Of a DNA stretch of 64,000 bases, positions 57,250 to 64,000 are shown piece after piece. The DNA comes from Acorus gramineus (Eukaryota > Streptophyta > Magnoliopsida > Acorales > Acoraceae). Both the position numbers and the translations under genes were made by a program. Within the stretch, counting starts at the first letter, position 1, and the number at the start of each line of letters is the position of its first letter. The stretch covers positions 1 through 64,000 of the forward strand of contig JAUJYN010000027.1 in assembly GCA_030737835.1 (NCBI GenBank), read 5' to 3'. The notes beneath the pieces are model-generated. The model had not been told where the DNA came from. It did no database searches and was given only the letters and a program-made list of their open reading frames with translations.

Positions 57250-58509
57250 TTAATAATAAGATAAGCCTCGATAACTCCATAGATTTTTGAAATTGCTTAC
57301 TTTGTCTCCTTTGTTGATCCAATCGATGAAGTGTTCAATTTGTTAAACAGAAGTCGGAAACTTTCCGGTGAATCTTTGAGCCAGGATGAGTTGAAGAGAA
57401 TGAAAACCAAAAAGAAAAATAACAAAAAGATGGGATCGAAGCTAATTCCAAACCACTATGGCTACGAATCGAATTCCAACCCAAATCACCTGCATCGAAA
57501 ATCAAAGTGAATGGCTCCGTCTCCTCTCACGCATAGGGTTAGGCAATGGGCTACTTACTACCTTTGGTGCTTTCCTCATCTTTGTCTAAGTGATTGAAAA
57601 CCCGTAATTCACACTTATAGCAAAAAGGTTCCACGGCCGGTAATATGGGTACCCGCACTCTCTTCGCCGATATACGGACCACACCAACAATTATGGTAGA
57701 TAAGTGGTTTCACAACACAACCAGCGTAGGACCGGCTTATTCGATGGAGAAGTTTGGTATAATCATTTCCCCTGCCCCCTTCTTATCAATCTTACTTTTC
57801 TTCCTTTCAACAGTCAATGTATCTAACGCTATGCGCCATTACCTATCTGTGTACTTTCAATTGTGACGTTACCCCACTTTCCTCTCTGCAATCGTCAGAT
57901 CGATCTCTTCAATAATCATCTATCCATCTGTCCCTGGTCCCGGGATCCTAGTTAGATAAGCAGTAAAGTTGTCTTAGTTCTTAGGGTGATAGAGTCAGTC
58001 TTTGCGCGGAAAGAGAGTCCGCCCCTTCTTTCTTGATCATCTTACGTTTTCTATTTCTATAAAATAGCAAGTACGGGTGATGATGACTTGACTTTGTCCT
58101 TTTACGTGGGTCTTCAATAATGAAAAAATGAGGATCCTATTTCGGTAACAATAAGACAGAGACGAGACCACGACAAGGGCACTACTAAGACCGTACTACG
58201 GACCTATCGAGAGGACCATAAACTTTCTTGTTTTCTGTTCATCAATCTCTATTTAATTTATTATTCCTGTTAATAAGAGATAGAGTAGGTGTTTACTCTT
58301 AACTTTTCCTTTGGATGCCCTTTCTTTCTTTGTTGGGACGGAGAGATATATAAAGAAGACGATCCGCATTGTTGAAACAAAGTTGGTACAATCATGAAAT
58401 ATGTTGGTACAATGCTTTTTCATTATGGTACATTTCTGGTACATTCTCGAAACTTCTTGGAACTTAGTGAAACTTTCTGAGAACTTCCAAGAAAATGAGC
58501 TCCTTTTTC
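57250..58509. other. Organelle-like backbone, no recognisable gene
   Basis: 1.26 kb. The first part may be more plastid DNA. ORFs at 57645-57866 and 58253-58444 have no known family. Near 58360-58490 there is a run of similar phrases (ttggtacaat, ggtacatt, aacttcttggaact). Confidence 0.45.
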
Positions 58510-59890
58510 ACCAATCCTTGATGTGATCGAGGATTTATCCCCGGATTTAGGACACACCCTTTCGCTCTGCTTTCTGTCTTAGTGCAAAAACACACGATTC
58601 TCCTTCCATCGTCATATCGAACTCAGCGATGAAGTATTGCCATTTCGCCTGCTTAGGTTTTAGCTTCTTTTGGGACTGGAAATAGAGATAGCTTGTGGCC
58701 ACATTGTCAGTGACCTTCCGAGCAACTCCAAGTCATGTTTCTACATCCGTCATTTCCTTCTCTTGGACAACGAATATAAGTGAAGCTTCTGGCTCTCGTA
58801 GGCTACGGTATCTCACCAGCACTCCTCTAATGGCAAAGTGACGATGCATCTGTAAACACTTCAAAGGGCTTGGAAGTAGTAGGGCAGGCGACCGGCTCCT
58901 ACATCACCGCCTTATTCAGCATCTCCTCGAATGACTTTATCTTTATTTGTTGGGCAAATTCGTGCTAAAATAGGTCTGTCAGTGGGAAGCCATGTCCGAG
59001 TATCCCTTTATTAAGGAAAGCATGATTAAGGAAAGGAAGCGTCTGTAATAGTCATAGTTTATGAGTCCTATAAAGTACCGAAACTCCGTAACTCTACCAC
59101 TCCCATATGGCCTTCACTTTTCCATCGTACATCTAGAGATTTTTCCCGATACCAACACAAAAACGTTGGGCAAAGAAGGAAAGAGTCCTGACGATAACTC
59201 TGCTAAAATCCCTCTTCACATAGAGTCGGTTTTCCTTCAGCACCTGTTTAACCTGTGTAAAATGCTAAATGTCTTCCTTCAAGGTAGTGCTATAGACCAC
59301 AATGAAAGATATACTACAGAGCTTGTTCATCAGAGAAAGCTGGTTGGAGCATTAGTTAAGCCTACCGCGCATGACTAGGAATTCATAAGATCGCGTCACG
59401 CACATCGTCCCTTCCGAAATTATCACTTAGTAGTACCGTTTGGAGAAGAAGCGTCTATATCTGCCAATGACTGGTAAAAAGTCTGTTGAAAGAGGTTGCC
59501 TTGTTCAATGCCTGATAGTTGATGCATAAACGAAAGGCAAATAAACGTCTATTTCTGATGAGCTCGATTCTGATAATCTACCTCCCTTCGTAGTAGAGGC
59601 TGCTTCTTTTTCAACTCTTCTGGTAAACCATGTACTAAGAGTAGGGACTTTCTTCCCGTGACTGAACTCTCACATTTGTCAAAGCTGCAAGGTACGTCTC
59701 ATCACCCTTCGTCGACTTATTTAATAGAGTCAAAGGGCAATTAAGGGGTCTTTCTTTATATTTGATGAGAAAGGTCTATCTCTGGAACCATGCATGGAGT
59801 ACCTGACTCAATAATGCTCACCACACTGAAGTGAGGGTGACAAAAGAACTTGGCTCATAAACGAAATGCCAAGAATAACCTGGAAGTAGG
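58510..59890 (-). pseudogene. Decayed gypsy protease-RT-RNase H fragment of another lineage
   Basis: No long ORF remains, but reading the minus strand from 59890 down gives an ordered gypsy polyprotein across shifting frames: a protease tail (VILGISFMSQV, then GTPCMVP-like), RT fingers (CINYQALNKAT near 59540), RT palm remnant (FIVVYSTT where VVYLDDIL is expected, near 59310), KENRLYVKR, the thumb (VKAIWEW, then LRSF..INYYRRF near 59070), RNase H (PFEVFTDAS near 58870, TDNVATSYLYFQSQKKLKPKQ near 58700) and FALRQKAERKG. The wording differs from the Tekay elements here, so it comes from another gypsy lineage. It has no LTRs, stops are frequent, and it is old. Confidence 0.82.
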
Positions 59891-59959
59891 AGGACAACAG
59901 AGTTCCGCTACGCTCCACTCCCTCGTACTGGCACTATGCTTCTCCTCTACCCCATTACT

Positions 59960-60273
59960 CCCTTATACATTCCCCGGTTTGGCTTAGGAACGCTCTTGCT
60001 GATGGTTCTCTTACATCTGTAATCAGTAAGGGTACTGTTCCTTTATCTTCCACTTTATCCTTACACTCTGTGTTACATGTTCCCAATCTTGCTCTTTTCC
60101 TTCTTTCGGTTAGTCAGTTGACTAAGGTTTTTAGCTGCTCAGTGCCTGATCATTGTGTTTTTCAGGATTTTTCTCTTTATTTTGCTGATCCTCCTCATGC
60201 ACTGCCTGATCTCAGTAAATATGTGATACTCTCTTCTTCCCTCGGCCGGGGAGACCTGTGCTTTTCTTCGTAA
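59960..60273 (+). pseudogene. Ty1/copia gag-pol fragment (pre-integrase/protease junction)
   Basis: One frame stays open from about 59989 to 60273 and reads NALADGSLTSVISKGTV, then LSSTLSLHSVLHVPNLALF, LLSVSQLTK and HCVFQD. This is the conserved copia segment between protease and integrase (ADGT..V.GKG.V, LHVP.L..NLLSVSKLT, CVFQD). The last ~30 codons are less clear. There is no LTR or further pol, so it is a fragment. It lies back to back with the gypsy fragment on the opposite strand. Confidence 0.8.
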
Positions 60274-60290
60274 CAAATCAGAGTAGTGGT

Positions 60291-60494
60291 TGTCACGTCC
60301 CAGGGTGGCCGTCCCCGAGACGTGGCAATAATAAAATATCAGCTATCAATACATGAGGTCAATAAAGACTCCAACAACAACACACAAGGTGGCAAAGCAA
60401 GGATAATGATAACTGACTGAAAAGTGGAAGCATAATATATAAACAATGTCTGTAACCAAAAATATTATATAGACTCGAATACACAATCACTATC
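60291..60494 (-). mobile_element. Group B LTR end interrupted by a group A insertion
   Basis: Starts TGTCACGTCC and follows the terminal 200 bp of group B LTRs (tggcaataataaaatatcagc, caacaacaacacacaaggtgg). It stops at CTATC (60490-60494), in the middle of a stretch that in the sister copy at 21623 continues with 'ctgtgagagcc'. At that point a group A LTR begins with a perfect terminus, so the missing remainder should lie beyond the inserted element, outside the window. Confidence 0.85.
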
Positions 60495-63400
60495 TGTTAT
60501 ATATGTGTCACTTTTAGCCTTCTGGTCACCATTGGAGCATTCTGGCAGTTTTTCAACTTTTTCTTTTTTCGATCGGAACCGCTAAAATTTTGGACTTTTG
60601 GCTATCATCATGAGCTTGAGAACTCCGATTGAAAATCTAACTGCACATTATGTGTCCTGGTGCCATTTCAAGCCACTCACGAAAATTTCATCGAATTCCG
60701 GTAACGTTTCAGAATTTTGCAGTTCCGAATCGTATCCGGGTTTTGACCAAGCGAGAAGTCATTGGGAGACTTGACCAAGTCAAAGAGGACTTTGACCAAG
60801 TCAAGTTTGACCCTTGACTTGGTCAATTGCTTTTGTTTTCTTATGTGGATAGGTTGACCCAAAGTCAAAGTTCTCAAACCCTAGATTTTTCTAAGTGTGA
60901 GTGTGTGAGTGTGTGTGTGTGTGTGGGTGACTTAATGTCCACGCCCACCAATAGTTCTTCTTCTATTCATGTTCTTCTCTCTCTCACACACCAAAAGCTC
61001 ATCTCCCCTCTCTTTAAATCCTCCTTTTGACCTAGTGGAAGTGGTGGAAAAGAAAAACCCTGGAAGAAGGAAAGGAAGGTGAGGACCCGATCTACCTTCC
61101 CATGGTTTCATTTTTGCTTTTCCCCTATGTTGACCCCCTCTCATGGCTCCTTTTCTCCTCTGTTTTTCAGCCTTGCTAGGGCTGAGAAGAGGCTTGGTAG
61201 TGGTGGTCTTGTTGGTGGTGTTTCGGTGCGCGAAGAGCACCCGATTTTCCCTCCCTTCCTTTCCTCCCTTGGGTGAGTCCTCTTCCTCCCTTTTTCTTGT
61301 GTAGATGCTTGATTAGGATGTGTTTTGGGTATGCATGGTTTGCGTGGGTGTTAGGGGTGAGGGAGGGCTGAGGAAGGTGGTGGGTTTGGCTCGGGCGCGC
61401 GTGCGGGGTCATCCGCGCGCGTGCGCGCGAGTCTGCGCGCGCAGGCAGAGCAGGCGCGTGCAGTCGGGCGTGCTGGGGGCGTCCGCGCGTACGCGCGGAT
61501 GCTCGGGCGTGCACGTGGAGTGCTTCGCGGGGTGCGCGCGGGGGTGCGTGCGGGGTGCTGCGCAGGGGCGCAGTACGCGCTGGTAGACGCAGGGCTGGAC
61601 GAGCGGTACACGCAGGCGCGCGCGAGCGTGCTCGTGCGCACGGCAGCGTGTCTGGGCATGCGGGCAGGGGCGCGGCAGTGCGCCCGGGGCGCGGGAGTGC
61701 GTGCGTGCGTGCGCACCCGTGCGTGTGCATGCGGGTGGCAGTGCGCATGGCTACCGTGGGTGCGGGAGGATGTCGGGGCACTCAGGCTCGCGTGCGTGCG
61801 GGCCGTATGCATGCTTGTCCGAGTGTAGGGTATTTCTTGCGTATTTCTAGCGTATTTCTTATGTATTTGTGTAATTACTCACCATTTTGATTACCCATGT
61901 CTTGCAGATCTTGACGAGCGGTCACGCGACGACCCGGGTGTTGGTGAGTAGGACAATCCAACCCAGTAGGGAGGCGTTCGATGCACGTAGGCGTGCTGAG
62001 AAGAGGCTTGGTAGTGGTGGTCTTGTTGGTGGCGTTTCGGTGCGCGAAGAGCACCCGATTTTCCCTCCCTTCCTTTCCTCCCTTGGGTGAGTCCTTCTCC
62101 TCCCTTTTTCTTGTGTAGATGCTTGATTAGGATGTGTTTTTGGGTGTGCATGGTATGCATGTGTGTTAGGGGTGTGGGAGGGCTGAGGAAGTTGGTGGGT
62201 TTGGCTCGGGCGCGCGTGCGGGGTCATCCGCGCGCGTGCGCGCGAGTCTGCACGCGCATGCAGAGCAGGCACGCGCAGTCGGGCGCGCTGGGGGCGTGCG
62301 CACGTACGCGCGGACGCGTGAGCTTGCGCGCGGAGTGCTGCGCCGGGTGCACGCTAGGGTGCGCGCGGGGTGCTGCGCAGGGGCGCAGTACGCGCGGGTA
62401 GACGCAGGGCTGGTCGCGTGGTGCGCGCGGGCTCGCGCCAGCGTGCGCGCGCGCGGCAGCGTGTCTGGGCGTGCGGGCAGGGGAGCAGTAGCGCGCCTGG
62501 GCGCGCGGGCTGGGGAGCGGCAGTGCGCCCGGGGCGCGGGGGTGCGTGCGTGCGTGCGCACCCGTGCGTGTGCGTGCGGGTGGCCGTGCGCATGGCTGCC
62601 GTGGGTGCGGGAGGATGTCGGGGCACTCGGACTCGCGTGCGTGCGGGCCGTATGCATGCTTGTCCGAGTGTAGGGTATTTCTAGCATATTTCTAGCGTAT
62701 TTCTTATGTATTTGTGTAATTACTCACCATTTTGATTACCCATGTCTTGCAGATCTTGACGAGCGGTCACGCGACGACCCGGGTGTTGGTGAGTGGGACA
62801 ATCCAACCCAGTAGGGAGGCGTTCGATGCACGTAGGCGTGCATTGCCCTCCCCTGGGGCACCATAGTTGCATATTAGCTAATATTAATGTAAACTATGTT
62901 TTGCATGAATATTATGTTGTATCCATGCCACCTAGACTTGCATGCTAGGGATATGCACCCTTATATTGATTAATGTGATGTATCCATGCCGCCTTAGATT
63001 TGTATGCTAGGGATATGCACCCTTACATCACGTATAGAGGCATGTGCATGCCTAGACACCTTGCCCCGATCTGTGCATGATCCCACCTAGTTTAATTTAA
63101 TTAAATCAAATGTGAGCATGCCTTAGAGAATATTATAACCTCGTTGTTATAATATGTGTCTCCCCGCATCTTAGTTATGCGCCCTGGAGGAATTCTGAAG
63201 AATTCATGACATTAGTAGAGTTGCAATCGGTGTCGGCGGATCCAAGAGGATCTTATCCGTGTGGGTAGGCTGTTTCTCTTCCCTTCGTTGGATCCGTGTA
63301 GGGACTCCTCAGCGTTAGACAGGCTGTCCTGACAGAGGGCTCCCATCTGTAGGTACCTCCGATGCGTCGGACTGTGCTGATCGTGGGAGTATACCAGGCA

Positions 63401-64000
63401 AGCTATGGAGTGGAGAGACTATCGGTGGACCAAGGGTGATTAGCAGCCTAGCCAATCCCAAAAGACCATGTCACCCCTTTGAGGGTGAGGGTGGGTCGGC
63501 GATGTAACGACCCACTGGATTGTGTAGTTATTCCCACTTAGGGATTATAAATCATGTATGGTTAATATGAATTGTGATGCATGGGTTGTGCTATTCATTG
63601 AGCGTGTGGCTCACCCCTCGCATATTCTTTTCCCTAGTGATATCTGAGTCGGATCTGAAGGAGGAGCTCCCCGAGGCACATCAGCAGTAGCGGAGCAGCG
63701 TCACGTTCTGCGAGTGAGAGGCCATCAGCATCCCCTTTTGATTGTATGTATTGTATTCTGTGCTTGGGCACACGTTTGTATTATATTTGGATGTCGTTGT
63801 ATATATTGGCTCTCACAGGACAGTTGATTATGTATCGGGTCTGTAATATGTCTTTTGAATTACAGACTCAGTCTTTTAGCTTCTGCTATTTGTGTATATA
63901 TTATGTCAGCCTCATTGTTGTCTGTGTTGTCATTTTTGATGTTGTTTAGAGTATGTTATTGACCTCCTGTATAGACTACTGATATCATATATACCATTGC
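60495..64000 (+). mobile_element. Group A LTR with an internal tandem duplication, running off the window
   Basis: Begins TGTTATATATG and, by comparison with 51979-54596, lacks only about the last 35-40 bp at the window end. It has a TTGAC-rich U3 (60765-60860), donor-like 61079, acceptor-like AG 61169-61170, then a duplicated block (61181-61994 and 61995-62840). Each block has its own donor-like site (61273; 62087), GC-rich tract, acceptor-like AG (61906-61907; 62751-62752), 36-nt segment (61908-61943; 62753-62788) and GTGAGT (61944; 62789). A final acceptor-like AG is at 63636-63637. Whether it is a solo LTR or the 5' LTR of a full element cannot be seen here. Confidence 0.9.
61181..62840 (+). 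repeat. Tandem duplication of 814 bp inside an LTR
   Basis: Both copies begin 'gctgagaagaggcttggtag' and end 'gatgcacgtaggcgtgc'; the second is about 846 bp. Outside the GC-rich tract they are nearly identical. Inside it they differ by many small indels. The junction near 61995 joins the end of unit 1 to the start of unit 2 with GC as the only shared bases. Confidence 0.88.

Noticed and set aside
59061-59378. A 105-codon plus-strand ORF as a gene
   Set aside because: It is antisense to readable RT sequence of the decayed gypsy fragment and has no recognisable domain.
1-64000. CRISPR array or bacterial operon
   Set aside because: There are no regularly spaced identical repeats and no bacterial-type genes. 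The tandem hairpin units in the LTRs have no unique spacers of constant length.

Overview
This is eukaryotic seed-plant DNA. It shows no bacterial operons and no intact host protein gene. About 41 kb (roughly 64%) is Ty3/gypsy long-terminal-repeat (LTR) retrotransposon sequence. The remaining ~23 kb is a gene-poor backbone that looks mitochondrial in origin. It carries a tRNA-Gly(GCC) and a tRNA-Ser(UGA) of plant mitochondrial type, a 3' fragment of plastid rps2, decayed gypsy and copia pol fragments, and several families of short dispersed repeats. I found no mitochondrial protein or rRNA gene and cannot name the species.

Layout: 1-4356 is a long LTR (group B) cut off at both ends, with a different 1.4 kb solo LTR nested in it at 229-1648. 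4357-5517 is backbone. 5518-13747 is a minus-strand gypsy element with two LTRs, an open gag and a largely deleted pol, flanked by GGAAA. 13836-16601 is a solo LTR. 16602-21622 is backbone with tRNA-Gly. 21623-22125 is an LTR piece. 22136-22224 is tRNA-Ser. 22290-27184 is an inverted pair of group A LTRs. 27185-33858 is backbone. 33859-37364 is a group B solo LTR. 37365-41744 is backbone. 41745-45210 is a solo LTR flanked by CCCGT. 45225-54596 is a complete-length chromovirus-type element flanked by GCTTC. 54597-60290 is backbone with the rps2, gypsy and copia fragments. 60291-60494 is a group B LTR end interrupted by a group A LTR (60495 to past the window end) that contains an 814-bp internal tandem duplication.

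The two-LTR elements have the standard architecture: primer-binding site complementary to initiator tRNA-Met, Gag with a CCHC knuckle, protease, reverse transcriptase, RNase H, integrase with a C-terminal chromodomain, and a polypurine tract. The very long LTRs and the chromodomain fit the Tekay/Del lineage. Neither element can be autonomous: one has lost most of pol, and the other has several stops and frameshifts plus a changed protease active site.

Two points deserve most attention. First, target-site duplications lie in the mitochondrial-type backbone, and the pol stops look like C-to-T decay at CG/CHG sites. Together these suggest a nuclear copy of mitochondrial DNA (NUMT) that retrotransposons later invaded, rather than a mitochondrial genome. 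Second, the LTRs share a conserved splice-site-like layout around a 36-nt segment, next to a hairpin with compensatory changes. This suggests the LTR transcript is structured and possibly spliced.
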